Below are positions 43,760 through 52,004 of a stretch of 64,000 nucleotides of DNA, in pieces. The position numbers were made by a program, and so were the translations under genes. Numbering within the stretch: position 1 is the stretch's first letter; every line of letters begins with the position of its first letter. The DNA comes from Rhodovastum sp963804495 (GTDB lineage Bacteria > Pseudomonadota > Alphaproteobacteria > Acetobacterales > Acetobacteraceae), in contig CAWDQN010000009.1 in the NCBI GenBank assembly GCA_963804495.1, positions 124,001 through 188,000 on the forward strand, read 5' to 3'. Under the pieces are notes generated by a model, which saw only the letters and a program-made list of their open reading frames with translations, was not told the DNA's origin and did no database searches.

Positions 43760-44586
43760 ATGCACTCCCTCCGGGGCTCACGGCGCGGCATTACCGGGCC
43801 GTGTTCATCTCCGACACCCATCTTGGCACAAGAGGCTGTCGCAGCGACTTTTTGGTCGACTTCCTGCGCCGCGTGTCGTGCGATCAGCTTTATCTCGTCG
43901 GCGACATCATCGACGGCTGGCGGCTGCGCCGGTCGTGGTACTGGGACGACGCGCATGACGAGGTGGTGCGCCTGATCGTCCGCCACGCCCGCAACGGCGC
44001 CGAGGTGATCTATATCCCCGGCAACCACGACGAGATGTTCCGTTCCTGGCTGGGCCTGGGGCTGGAGGTGGGCGGGGTGCGTCTCGCCGCCGAGGCGACC
44101 CATGTCACCGCCGACGGACGCCGGCTGCTGGTCATCCACGGCGACGAGTTCGACAGCGTGGTCCGCTATGCCCGGATTCTCGCCATCCTCGGCGACCATG
44201 CCTATACCGCCTCGCTGGTGATCAACCGCTGGTTCAACGTCGGCCGGCGCTGGCTCGGCTATCCCTACTGGTCGCTGTCGGCCTGGGCGAAACGGCAGGT
44301 GAAGGAAGCGGTCAAGGCGATCGACCGGTTCGAGAACGCGTTGACCGCGGAAGCGCATCGTCGCGGCTTCGACGGGGTGGTGTGCGGCCATATCCACCAC
44401 GCCGAAATGCGCGAGGTGAATGGCGTGCTGTATCTCAATGACGGCGACTGGGTTGAAAGCTGCACGGCGGTGGTTGAACACCACGACGGCAGGCTGGAGT
44501 TGGTTGACTGGGCCGCATTGAACCGGCTGTCGTTCTTCGCGCGCCCGACCGGACGACACAGTGCCAGACTCCCTGAAGCCGTCTGA
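43756..44586 (+). CDS. plcP: PlcP-like metallophosphoesterase (lipid remodelling phospholipase C)
   Basis: A 276-residue calcineurin-like phosphoesterase. The metal motifs are all present: ISDTHLG (residues about 16-22), LVGDIIDGW, YIPGNHDE, VIHGDEFD and VVCGHIHHAE. The SRTRGC-like continuation DTHLGTRGCRSDFLVDFLRR and the PYWSLSAWAKRQVK segment match, from memory, PlcP of Sinorhizobium and Phaeobacter rather than LpxH. PlcP splits phosphatidylcholine, PE or PG to diacylglycerol under phosphate limitation. The neighbouring glycosyltransferase, DAG kinase and PmtA genes support this. An LpxH-type UDP-diacylglucosamine hydrolase is the alternative. Confidence 0.75.
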   Translation: MNALPPGLTARHYRAVFISDTHLGTRGCRSDFLVDFLRRVSCDQLYLVGDIIDGWRLRRSWYWDDAHDEVVRLIVRHARNGAEVIYIPGNHDEMFRSWLGLGLEVGGVRLAAEATHVTADGRRLLVIHGDEFDSVVRYARILAILGDHAYTASLVINRWFNVGRRWLGYPYWSLSAWAKRQVKEAVKAIDRFENALTAEAHRRGFDGVVCGHIHHAEMREVNGVLYLNDGDWVESCTAVVEHHDGRLELVDWAALNRLSFFARPTGRHSARLPEAV

Positions 44587-45622
44587 GCCGGCGCTGCCGG
44601 CCGTCAGCCCGGCCGGGCAGCGAATTCTGATCATCACGGACGCCTGGGAGCCGCAAGTGAATGGCGTGGTGCGCACGTTGCGCACGGTGGCGCACGAGTT
44701 GCGCGCCATGGGCCATGTGGTGGAGGTGATCGGCCCAGACCGGTTCCGCACCATTCCGTGCCCGACCTATTCGAGCATCCGCCTCGCGGTGCTGCCGCGC
44801 CGGCGGTTGACGCACTTGATCGAGGCGTTCGGTCCGGAGGCGCTGCACATTTCCACCGAAGGCCCGCTCGGCATTTCGGCGCGGCGCTGGGCGATGCGGA
44901 ACAAGGTGCGATTCACCACCGCGTTTCACACCAGGTTTCCCGAATACCTGCAGGCCCGCACCGGGTTGTCGCCACGCATCCCGTATGCGTTGCTGCGCCG
45001 TTTCCACGGCGCCGGCAGCGGCCTGATGGTGGCGACGGAAAGCCTCCGCCGTGATCTCGCCGCGCACGGATTTTCCAATCTCCGCGCCTGGTCGCGCGGC
45101 GTCGACCTGGAACTGTTCCGCCCGGAGCCACGGCATGACTGGGGGCTTCCCGGTCCGGTGTTCCTGTATGTGGGGCGGGTCGCGGTGGAGAAGAACATCG
45201 GCGCTTTCCTCGACCTCGACCTGCCCGGATCGAAAGTGGTGGTCGGCGACGGGCCGCAGCTGGCGGCGTTGCAGCGGCGCTATCCGGGGGTGCATTTCGC
45301 CGGCACGCTGCACGGGCCGGCGCTGGCGCGCGCCTATGCGGGGGCGGACGTGTTCGTGTTTCCGTCGCTCACCGATACGTTCGGGCTGGTGCTGCTGGAG
45401 GCGTTGGCCTGTGGCACCCCGGTGGCCGCGTTTCCGGTGACCGGACCGGTCGATGTGCTGGAAGGGGCGGCGAACGTCGGTGCGCTGGATAACGATCTGC
45501 GGGCTGCCTGCCTGCGGGCGTTGCAGGCCGACCGGGCGGCGTGCCGGGCGCATGCCGAACAATTTTCATGGCAGGCTTGCGCGGAGCGGTTCGTCGCGAA
45601 CCTGGCGCCGCTGCAAAGATAA
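44561..45622 (+). CDS. agt: GT4-type glycosyltransferase, Agt-like glycolipid synthase
   Basis: A 353-residue GT-B enzyme of the GT4 family. The N lobe has ITDAWEPQVNGVVRTLRTVAHEL; the C lobe has FLYVGRVAVEKNIGAFLDL and the nucleotide-sugar E-x7-E motif near DTFGLVLLEALACGTPV. In phosphate-starved Alphaproteobacteria, Agt adds glucose or glucuronate to the diacylglycerol made by PlcP. It overlaps plcP by 26 bases and starts with GTG, so translation is coupled. The sugar cannot be told from sequence. Confidence 0.8.
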   Translation: MPDSLKPSEPALPAVSPAGQRILIITDAWEPQVNGVVRTLRTVAHELRAMGHVVEVIGPDRFRTIPCPTYSSIRLAVLPRRRLTHLIEAFGPEALHISTEGPLGISARRWAMRNKVRFTTAFHTRFPEYLQARTGLSPRIPYALLRRFHGAGSGLMVATESLRRDLAAHGFSNLRAWSRGVDLELFRPEPRHDWGLPGPVFLYVGRVAVEKNIGAFLDLDLPGSKVVVGDGPQLAALQRRYPGVHFAGTLHGPALARAYAGADVFVFPSLTDTFGLVLLEALACGTPVAAFPVTGPVDVLEGAANVGALDNDLRAACLRALQADRAACRAHAEQFSWQACAERFVANLAPLQR

Positions 45623-45630
45623 CGATCGGC

Positions 45631-45706
45631 TCCCGGGGATTTGCCCCGTGGGAGGGGTCCAGGGGACGATGTCCCCTGGCCGGGTTCGGGGCAGCGCCCC
45701 GGCGTC
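45631..45706. repeat. Partial palindromic repeat
   Basis: Short hairpins CGGGGATTTGCCCCG and CCAGGGGACGATGTCCCCTGG with GGGGTCC and GGGGCAGCGCCCC units, a half element of the family at 8581, 27941 and 42481. Lies between convergent agt and pmtA stops. Confidence 0.6.
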
Positions 45707-45710
45707 TGAC

Positions 45711-46367
45711 TTACCGTTCCGCCTGATACCGCCAGACGCTGGCCGGCGGCACGTTCAGCGGTGTCCAGGCCTCGCGCTTCGCGGTCAGCCCGTGCCGGCG
45801 GTACGGCAGCGGCGAGGTGATGCAATAGCTGTAATGCAGGAAGCCGCGCCCCGGCGCGACCGCGGCGATCACGTCGAGGAAGCTGCGCTGCTCCGCGTCG
45901 GGCAGCAGCACCAGCGGAATGCCGCACACCACGCTGCCGATGCGGCCTTGCCAATGCTCGGGAATCTGCGAGGGCAGATCGCGGGCGTCGCCCTCGAACA
46001 CCGTTGCGCCCGGGAACTGTTCACGCAGATGCGCGGCCAGCGCCGGGTCGATTTCGCACAGAATCAATCGTTCCTGGCTCAGCCCGGCGGCGACGAAGGC
46101 GCGGGCGAGCACCCCAGTGCCGGCGCCGAGCTCAAGCACGGCGCGGCCGGGGGCCGGCCAGGCATGCCGCAGAAGCAGCCGGTTGAGCGCATCTGACGAG
46201 GGGACCACCGAGCCCATGCGCAGCGGGTGGGCAAGCCAGCTGCGCAGGAACAGCAGCGGATTGGCAACGCGGCGGGCGGTCGGGGTCGAGTGGCGGGACG
46301 TCTGCGGTGGCGTATCGGTGGGGGTGAAATTGATCTGACCCAAAACGCCCTGGCCGCCATCGTTCAT
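45711..46367 (-). CDS. pmtA: Phospholipid N-methyltransferase (PmtA-like)
   Basis: A 218-residue S-adenosylmethionine methyltransferase. FLRSWLAHPLRMGSVVPSS then AVLELGAGTGVLARA (motif I), LILCEIDPALAAHL and a closing GFLHYSYC segment match PmtA, which methylates phosphatidylethanolamine three times to phosphatidylcholine. PC is a PlcP substrate, so this gene completes a lipid set with agt, plcP and the DAG kinase. CGGAGA precedes ATG 46367. It ends close to agt (convergent). Confidence 0.87.
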   Translation of the reverse strand: MNDGGQGVLGQINFTPTDTPPQTSRHSTPTARRVANPLLFLRSWLAHPLRMGSVVPSSDALNRLLLRHAWPAPGRAVLELGAGTGVLARAFVAAGLSQERLILCEIDPALAAHLREQFPGATVFEGDARDLPSQIPEHWQGRIGSVVCGIPLVLLPDAEQRSFLDVIAAVAPGRGFLHYSYCITSPLPYRRHGLTAKREAWTPLNVPPASVWRYQAER

Positions 46368-46572
46368 AACAGTCTCCGTTGCCGTATCGTACGGTCCGCC
46401 GCCACGGCGGCCGTGAAGGGACGCTGTCTAGCCGGCAGCCAAGTCGAGACAGTGACGGTTCGATGCAGCTTCCGTGACACCTGCGCCGGTAGCGACCGCT
46501 TAACCTAACCCGTGCCCACTTTCAAGTTCAGGACGGTTCCGGTGCGGTGCCGGAAAGTGCGGGGAGGATGCG

Positions 46573-46836
46573 ATGGTGCGTGCTGGCAGGACGACGATCA
46601 AGGCGCCGATGATCAAAACGCTGGCGGCCGAGACGTTGATGGCCGCAACACTGACGACCGGAAGGCCCAGGTGGGAAACACCTCCAACCCATGCCGAGAC
46701 CCCTTTGCCATGCGTCGTGGCGGCGCCGCTGATGGGCGGGCTGGCTGTCGGTCTTTTGCTGTGTATCTGGCTGCTGCTCCAGTGGGCCCTCGGCGGCGGG
46801 GTCTTGGGTCAGCTTTCCAGTTCGCTGTCCCAGTAG
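46573..46836 (+). CDS. Small putative membrane protein
   Basis: An 87-residue frame with one hydrophobic segment (about 48-74) and a basic N terminus. GGGGAGG six bases before the ATG is one of the best ribosome binding sites in the window, and the region is otherwise empty. Against it, the 3' end overlaps the convergent HNH gene by 28 bases, and composition is not clearly coding. Tentative. Confidence 0.4.
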   Translation: MVRAGRTTIKAPMIKTLAAETLMAATLTTGRPRWETPPTHAETPLPCVVAAPLMGGLAVGLLLCIWLLLQWALGGGVLGQLSSSLSQ

Positions 46837-47369
46837 AGAAAGTCGCGCCAACTGACGTGCAGATAGTTCGGCGGGAAGGCGCGGCCGTTTTCCTGCAATT
46901 CCCAGGTCGAGGGCTGGCGCGGCGCGCTGCGCGGAAACATCTGGCATTCCCGCGGCAGCCGGCTGCCCTTGCGCAAGTTGCACGGACCGCAGGCGGTGAC
47001 CACGTTTTCCCAGGTGGTGCGCCCGCCCCGGCAACGCGGGATCACGTGATCGAAGGTCAGGTCCGGGGTGGGCTGGCGGTCGCCGCAGTACTGGCAGGCA
47101 AAGGCGTCGCGCAGGAACACGTTGAACCGCGTGAAGGCCGGGCGGCGGGCGGCAGGGATGTAGTCCTTCAGCGCGATCACGCTCGGCAGGCGCATGGTGA
47201 TACTGGGCGAATGCACTTCGGCGTCGTACTCGCTGAGCACGCTCACGCGGTCGAGGAACACCGCCTTGACGGCGTCCTGCCAGGACCAGACGGACAAAGG
47301 GAAATACGACAGCGGGCGGAAGTCCGCGTTCAGGACCAGCGCAGGAAAGTGTTGTCCGCCGTCGGGCAA
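46809..47369 (-). CDS. HNH endonuclease
   Basis: A 186-residue protein. The HNH core is at about 88-133: CQYCGDR, LTFDHVIPRCRGG, NVVTACGPCNLRKG, with two CxxC pairs holding zinc and the catalytic histidine in FDHVIP. The N-terminal VLNADFRPLSYFPLSVWSWQ segment is typical of a chromosomal HNH family widespread in Alphaproteobacteria, probably DNA repair or maintenance rather than phage. TTG start with GGAG eight bases upstream; no ATG is suitable. Confidence 0.88.
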   Translation of the reverse strand: MPDGGQHFPALVLNADFRPLSYFPLSVWSWQDAVKAVFLDRVSVLSEYDAEVHSPSITMRLPSVIALKDYIPAARRPAFTRFNVFLRDAFACQYCGDRQPTPDLTFDHVIPRCRGGRTTWENVVTACGPCNLRKGSRLPRECQMFPRSAPRQPSTWELQENGRAFPPNYLHVSWRDFLYWDSELES

Positions 47370-47517
47370 AACAAACTCCGCGTGACGCGGCGCGCTAGGC
47401 CTGGGGGAAGCTCACCCGAACGACCCGCCAGATATTGTACGCCGCCATGTATACGAAGGACTTATCGCATCGCCAATGCCGCGCCGCAAGTCACGAGGGG
47501 CAGGTTTCGCGCCGCTG

Positions 47518-48159
47518 TCATGTGGCGAAGGCACGCTGCAGGAACAATGCGCCGGCGGACAGGCCGGCTTCGTCGATGCCGTGGCCGAGACGCGCGGAAA
47601 ACACACTCTCCACCGCGAAGCCGGCGTCGCGCAGCGCAAGCTCCGCCGCGCGCGAGCGTGCCGCCGGCACCACCTCGTCCGCCTCGCCATGCACCAGCAG
47701 GACGGGCGGGCGGCAGACAGCCGCCGCCAGGCGCTCGGGGGCGAGCAGGGCGCCGGAGAAGGCGAGCAAAGCCCGCGGCGGTGCCACCCGGCGCGGGCCG
47801 GCATGCAGCACCATCATCGCGCCCTGGCTGAATCCCATCAACGCCACGGCACCGGCGGGCAGGCCGAGCCGTGCCAGCTCGGCATCGACGAAGTCGTTGA
47901 GCCGCACCGCCGCCGCATCTGCGCCGCGGGCGAGTTTTTCCGGCGTGCGATCCCAGAGCGGGAACCATTGCCGCCCCATCGGGCCCGAATCGTAAGGCTC
48001 GGGCGCGTCGGGGGCGACGAATTGCGCCTGCGGCAGCGCTAGCGCCCAGGAGGGGGCGAGGTCGATCAGATCGTGGCCGTCGGCGCCGACGCCGTGGCAC
48101 AGCACGACCAATTGCTCCGGCTTTCCCTGCCTGGGTCCCCAGCGTGGTCCGTCCAGCAT
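47518..48159 (-). CDS. Carboxylesterase/phospholipase-type alpha/beta hydrolase
   Basis: A 213-residue serine hydrolase of the YpfH/carboxylesterase 2 type. Oxyanion region LVVLCHGVGADG (residues about 18-29), nucleophile GFSQG near 117, catalytic Asp in LLVHGEADEVVP and His in RLGHGID. It would hydrolyse short carboxylic esters or lysophospholipids. Divergent from gluQ, 47 bases between starts. Confidence 0.87.
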   Translation of the reverse strand: MLDGPRWGPRQGKPEQLVVLCHGVGADGHDLIDLAPSWALALPQAQFVAPDAPEPYDSGPMGRQWFPLWDRTPEKLARGADAAAVRLNDFVDAELARLGLPAGAVALMGFSQGAMMVLHAGPRRVAPPRALLAFSGALLAPERLAAAVCRPPVLLVHGEADEVVPAARSRAAELALRDAGFAVESVFSARLGHGIDEAGLSAGALFLQRAFAT

Positions 48160-48206
48160 CGCATGCGCTCCCGGTTGGCGGTGTTGCCCTGTATATCGGG
48201 CCTCGC

Positions 48207-49076
48207 ATGGAGGTAGTCACCCGTTTCGCGCCCAGCCCGACCGGCTATCTGCATCTCGGCCACGCCTTCTCGGCGCTGACCGCCTGGCAAACGGCGCGCG
48301 CGGCGGGGGGGCGGTTCCTGCTGCGGCTGGAAGATATCGACCCCGGCCGCTGCCGGCCGCACTTCGTCGCCGCGATCCTGGAGGATCTGGCCTGGCTGGG
48401 GCTGGACTGGGACGGGCCGGTGCGGGCGCAGTCCGCCCATCTCGGCGAGTACCGGGCGGCGCTGGCGGCGCTGGCGGCGCGCGGGCTGGTATATCCGTGC
48501 TTTTGCACCCGGGCGGACATCGCGCGCGAGATGGCGGAGTCCGCGGCGGCCCCGCACGGCCCCGACGGCGCGCCGCTGTATCCGGGCACCTGCCGGCGTC
48601 TGCCGGAGCCGGTGCGGACGGCGCGGCAGGCGGCGGGCGAGCCGCACGCGCTGCGGCTGGACATGGCACGGGCGCTTGTGCTGGCGCCAGGGACCTTATC
48701 CTATGAGGAGGAAAGCGAGGGGTGGGTGACTTGCAGCCCGGCGCGCTTCGGCGACGCAGTGCTGGCGCGCAAGGACGCGCCTTCCAGTTATCATCTCTGC
48801 GTGACGCACGATGACGCGCGGCAAGGGGTCACGCTGGTCACCCGGGGCGCCGACCTGAAGCCGGCGACCGACCTGCACCGGTTGCTGCAGGCGCTGATGG
48901 GCTGGCCCGCGCCGCGCTATGCGCATCATGCCCTGCTGACCGACGCCGAGGGAAGGCGGCTGGCCAAGCGCGATCAGGCGGCGACCTTGCGGGCGATGCG
49001 CGCGGCGGGGATGACTCCGGCCCGGGTGAGGGATCGCCTCATCCTGGCCGGGTCACCTCGAACGCTTTCACCCTGA
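48207..49076 (+). CDS. gluQ: Glutamyl-Q tRNA(Asp) synthetase
   Basis: A 289-residue truncated GluRS paralogue without anticodon-binding domain. It attaches glutamate to queuosine-34 of tRNA(Asp). The adenylation motif FAPSPTGYLHLGHA is at residues 7-20, the zinc site is CFC (about 98-100) with YPGTC some 35 residues on, and the KMSKS equivalent is LAKRDQ. ATG 48207 gives the normal N terminus; the longer frame runs into the divergent hydrolase. No good Shine-Dalgarno. Implies the strain has queuosine. Confidence 0.92.
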   Translation: MEVVTRFAPSPTGYLHLGHAFSALTAWQTARAAGGRFLLRLEDIDPGRCRPHFVAAILEDLAWLGLDWDGPVRAQSAHLGEYRAALAALAARGLVYPCFCTRADIAREMAESAAAPHGPDGAPLYPGTCRRLPEPVRTARQAAGEPHALRLDMARALVLAPGTLSYEEESEGWVTCSPARFGDAVLARKDAPSSYHLCVTHDDARQGVTLVTRGADLKPATDLHRLLQALMGWPAPRYAHHALLTDAEGRRLAKRDQAATLRAMRAAGMTPARVRDRLILAGSPRTLSP

Positions 49077-49080
49077 CCGT

Positions 49081-49155
49081 AAACGGTCAGAACGCTCTCG
49101 CTCTTTGTTTTAGAGAGCAACTTTATCGCTCGGCCAGCGCCGGTCTGGCCGATGT
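49081..49155 (-). repeat. Short intergenic palindromic repeat, copy 2
   Basis: On the minus strand AGAGCAAC ... GTTGCTCT frame TCGGCCA ... TGGCCGA, giving a nested hairpin of 8 and 7 base pairs. It shares about two thirds of its positions with the repeat at 12201. It lies just past the gluQ stop and before the convergent small gene, a terminator position. Confidence 0.6.
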
Positions 49156-49207
49156 TGCTCTAGTGGCGCCGCCCACCGCGCGGCGCAGCTTTCAGCGCGG
49201 CCAAGCC

Positions 49208-49396
49208 TCAGGCCGGTACCTCCAGCTTGAAGAACTGATAGCCGCCGACCAGCAGCGCCAGGCCGTAAATCACCTTGGCACCGTGACTGACGGGGAAAAA
49301 GTGCCAGAAGATGATGCTGAACACGACGGCCAGGACGAGGCCCACCAGCGCCTTGCCCCAAAAATCCTGCACCAGATTGCGTACGAAGGCTTCCAT
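49208..49396 (-). CDS. Small two-helix membrane protein
   Basis: A 62-residue protein with two membrane helices (about 16-32 and 40-57) linked by FPVSHGAK. GAGAGGAAG gives a strong ribosome binding site. Conserved-looking but no family name known to me. Transcribed toward gluQ. Confidence 0.65.
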   Translation of the reverse strand: MEAFVRNLVQDFWGKALVGLVLAVVFSIIFWHFFPVSHGAKVIYGLALLVGGYQFFKLEVPA

Positions 49397-49582
49397 GGCT
49401 TCCTCTCCGTTTTGCGAAGCAAATGAAACTACCCCCGGGCCGGTGCCGGCGCAAGACGGATCGATCCCCTACACGACCGAGCCGCGGCGGGGTGGGACGC
49501 AAGGCCATGGAAGGCCGGGGTACAATCGGCTGCGGCGCGGTCGTCTGCAGCGTCCCGGTCACCAGGCTGCCACAGGTTCCGC

Positions 49583-50710
49583 TCACAGCGCCCGGGAGAT
49601 AACAATGCGCTGCACGTCGCTGGTGCCCTCGTAAATCTGGCAAACCCGCACATCCCGATAGATGCGTTCCACCGGAAAATCCGCCAGATACCCATAGCCG
49701 CCATGGATCTGGATGGCAGCGGAACACACTGCCTCCGCCGTTTCCGAGGCAAACAGCTTGGCCATCGAGGCCTCGCTCAGACAGGGAAGCCCCGCCTCGC
49801 GCAGCGCCGCCGCATGCAGCACCAACTGACGCGCCGCCTCGGTGCGGGTCGCCATATCCGCCAGCCTGAAGGCGATCGCCTGATGCTCGATCAGCTTGCG
49901 CCCGAAAGTCTCGCGCTGGTGCGCATAGGCGCGCGCCGCGTCGAAGGCGGCCCGCGCCATGCCCACCGCCTGCGCGGCGATGCCGATGCGCCCGCCTTCC
50001 AGGTTGGCCAGCGCGATCCGGTATCCCTGGCCTTCCTCGCCCAGCCGCAGCCACGCCGGCAGCCGCATGTCGTTGAAGGCGATCTGACAGGTGTCCGAGG
50101 CGTGCTGTCCGAGCTTGTCCTCCACCCGCACCACCTCGTAGCCCGGTGTGTCGGTCGGCACGATGAAGGCGCTGAGTCCCTTCTTGCCGGCCTGCGGATC
50201 GGTCACCGCGAACACGATCACCACCTGGCCGTTCTTGCCCGAGGTGATGAACTGCTTGGTGCCCGACAGCACATAGAAATCCCCGTCCCGCCGCGCCCGC
50301 GCGCGCAGGTTCGAGGCGTCCGATCCCGCCTGCGGTTCGGTCAGCGCGAAGCCGCCGATCCATTCCCCGGCGGCCAGCTTCGGCAGGAACGCGCGTTTCT
50401 GCTCCTCGGTGCCGAAGCGCAGGATCGGCACGCAGCCGACCGAGCTGTGCACGCTCATGATGGTCGAGCAAGCCCCGTCGCCGGCGGCGATCTCCTCCAG
50501 CGCCAGCGCATAGGCGATCGCGCCGGTATCGGCGCCGCCGTATTCCTCCGGCACCAGCATGCCCAGGAAGCCCAGTTCGCCCATTTCCCGCAATGCTTCC
50601 GCGGGGAAGCGGTGCGCCCGGTCCCACGCCGCCGCGCATGGGACCAGCCGTTCCTGCGCGAAGCTGCGGGCGGCGTCGCGGATCTGGATCTGCGCGTCGG
50701 TGAGGATCAT
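49583..50710 (-). CDS. Acyl-CoA dehydrogenase
   Basis: A 375-residue FAD enzyme, usual length. The conserved blocks are ALTEPQAGSDASNLR (FAD/substrate), YVLSGTKQFITSG, FGRKLIEHQAIAF, and near the end IQIHGGYGYLADFPVERIYRDVRVCQIYEGTSDVQR, with the catalytic glutamate in the YEGTSD motif as in short/branched-chain members. It oxidises acyl-CoA to enoyl-CoA and would pass electrons to ETF. Three bases after the thiolase gene, so one operon. The exact chain length or amino-acid pathway cannot be fixed. Confidence 0.93.
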   Translation of the reverse strand: MILTDAQIQIRDAARSFAQERLVPCAAAWDRAHRFPAEALREMGELGFLGMLVPEEYGGADTGAIAYALALEEIAAGDGACSTIMSVHSSVGCVPILRFGTEEQKRAFLPKLAAGEWIGGFALTEPQAGSDASNLRARARRDGDFYVLSGTKQFITSGKNGQVVIVFAVTDPQAGKKGLSAFIVPTDTPGYEVVRVEDKLGQHASDTCQIAFNDMRLPAWLRLGEEGQGYRIALANLEGGRIGIAAQAVGMARAAFDAARAYAHQRETFGRKLIEHQAIAFRLADMATRTEAARQLVLHAAALREAGLPCLSEASMAKLFASETAEAVCSAAIQIHGGYGYLADFPVERIYRDVRVCQIYEGTSDVQRIVISRAL

Positions 50711-50713
50711 CGG

Positions 50714-51904
50714 TCAGGCCAGTCGTTCGATCGCGACCGCCGTCGCCTCGCCGCCGCCGATACACAGCGAGGCCACGCCACGCCGCAGCGCGAACTTCTC
50801 CAGCGCCGCCAGCAGCGTCACGATGATCCGCGCCCCGGAGGCACCGATCGGATGGCCGAGCGCGCAGGCGCCGCCATGCACGTTCACCTTGTCGTGCGAC
50901 AGGCCCAGGTCGCGCATCGCCGCCATCGCCACCACGGCGAAGGCCTCGTTGATTTCGAACAAATCCACCTCGTCGAGCGTCCAGCCGGTGCGCTCCAGCA
51001 GAAGCCGCACCGCGCCGATCGGCGCCGTGGGGAACTGGCTCGGCGCCTGCGCATGGGTGGCGTGCCCGACAATCGCCGCCCGCGGGGTCAGGCCGCGCCG
51101 CTCGGCCTCCGAGCGCCGCATCAGCACCAGCGCCGCCGCCCCATCCGAAATCGAGCTGGAATTCGCCGCCGTCACCGTGCCGCCGTCGCGAAACGCCGGC
51201 TTGAGGGACGGGATCTTCTCGATGTTCGCCTTTGGCGGCTGCTCGTCGTGCAGCACCTCGCGTTCGGATTTTCCCGCCCGCACCGTCACCGGCGTCACTT
51301 CGAGCGAGAAACTCCCATCCGCGATCGCCCGCCGCGCCCTGGTGAGTGAGGCGATGGCGTACTCGTCCTGCGCGGCACGGGTGAACTGATAGCTCGCGGC
51401 GCAGTCCTCGGCGAACGTGCCCATGAGCCGGCCCTTGTCGTAGGCGTCCTCCAGCCCGTCGAGGAACATATGGTCGAGCACCCGACCATGCCCCATGCGA
51501 TACCCGGCGCGGGCGCGATCCAGCAGATAGGGCGCGTTCGACATGCTCTCCATGCCCCCGGCCACCACCACCGAGGCGCTGCCGGCGACAATGGCGTCAT
51601 GCCCCAGCATCGCCGCCTTCATGCCGGAGCCGCACATCTTGTTCACCGTGGTCGCACCCGCCTCCAGCGGCAGGCCCGCACCGAGCGCCGCCTGGCGCGC
51701 CGGTGCCTGTCCTTGCCCGGCCGGCAATACGCAGCCGAAGATCACCTCCTCCACCGCGTCGGGGGCGATGCCGGCACGGTCGACGGCGGCGCGGATCGCC
51801 GCGGCCCCCAGCGCCGGCGCGGCGATGTCCTTCAGATCGCCCTGGAAACCGCCCATGGGGGTGCGGGCGGCGCCGACGATGACGATGGGATCGGATGAAC
51901 GCAT
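50714..51904 (-). CDS. Acetyl-CoA acetyltransferase (thiolase)
   Basis: A 396-residue thiolase. Acylation Cys in VNKMCGSGMKAAML (about residue 88), the GGMESMSNAPY block, and the C-terminal catalytic pair NVHGGACALGHPIGASGARI (His) and CIGGG (Cys). It condenses or cleaves acetoacetyl-CoA. Start ATG 51904 has CGGAGG six bases upstream and is preferred over the ATG at 51925. Acts with the dehydrogenase in beta-oxidation or PHB-type metabolism. Confidence 0.94.
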   Translation of the reverse strand: MRSSDPIVIVGAARTPMGGFQGDLKDIAAPALGAAAIRAAVDRAGIAPDAVEEVIFGCVLPAGQGQAPARQAALGAGLPLEAGATTVNKMCGSGMKAAMLGHDAIVAGSASVVVAGGMESMSNAPYLLDRARAGYRMGHGRVLDHMFLDGLEDAYDKGRLMGTFAEDCAASYQFTRAAQDEYAIASLTRARRAIADGSFSLEVTPVTVRAGKSEREVLHDEQPPKANIEKIPSLKPAFRDGGTVTAANSSSISDGAAALVLMRRSEAERRGLTPRAAIVGHATHAQAPSQFPTAPIGAVRLLLERTGWTLDEVDLFEINEAFAVVAMAAMRDLGLSHDKVNVHGGACALGHPIGASGARIIVTLLAALEKFALRRGVASLCIGGGEATAVAIERLA

Positions 51905-51927
51905 CGGTGCCTCCGAGAAAGACATAC

Positions 51928-52003
51928 AAGGAAGCCCAGGGCTCTGCCCTGGACCCGGCAGGGGGCGGCGGCCCCCTGCACCCCGTGACTCAAGGGGTCC
52001 AGG
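51928..52003. repeat. Partial palindromic repeat
   Basis: AAGGAAGCCCAGGGCTCTGCCCTGGACCC-type left arm, GGGGGCGGCGGCCCCC hairpin and a terminal GGGGTCCAGG. Half element of the dispersed family, just past the stop of the transporter at 52005. Confidence 0.65.
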
Positions 52004-52004
52004 T

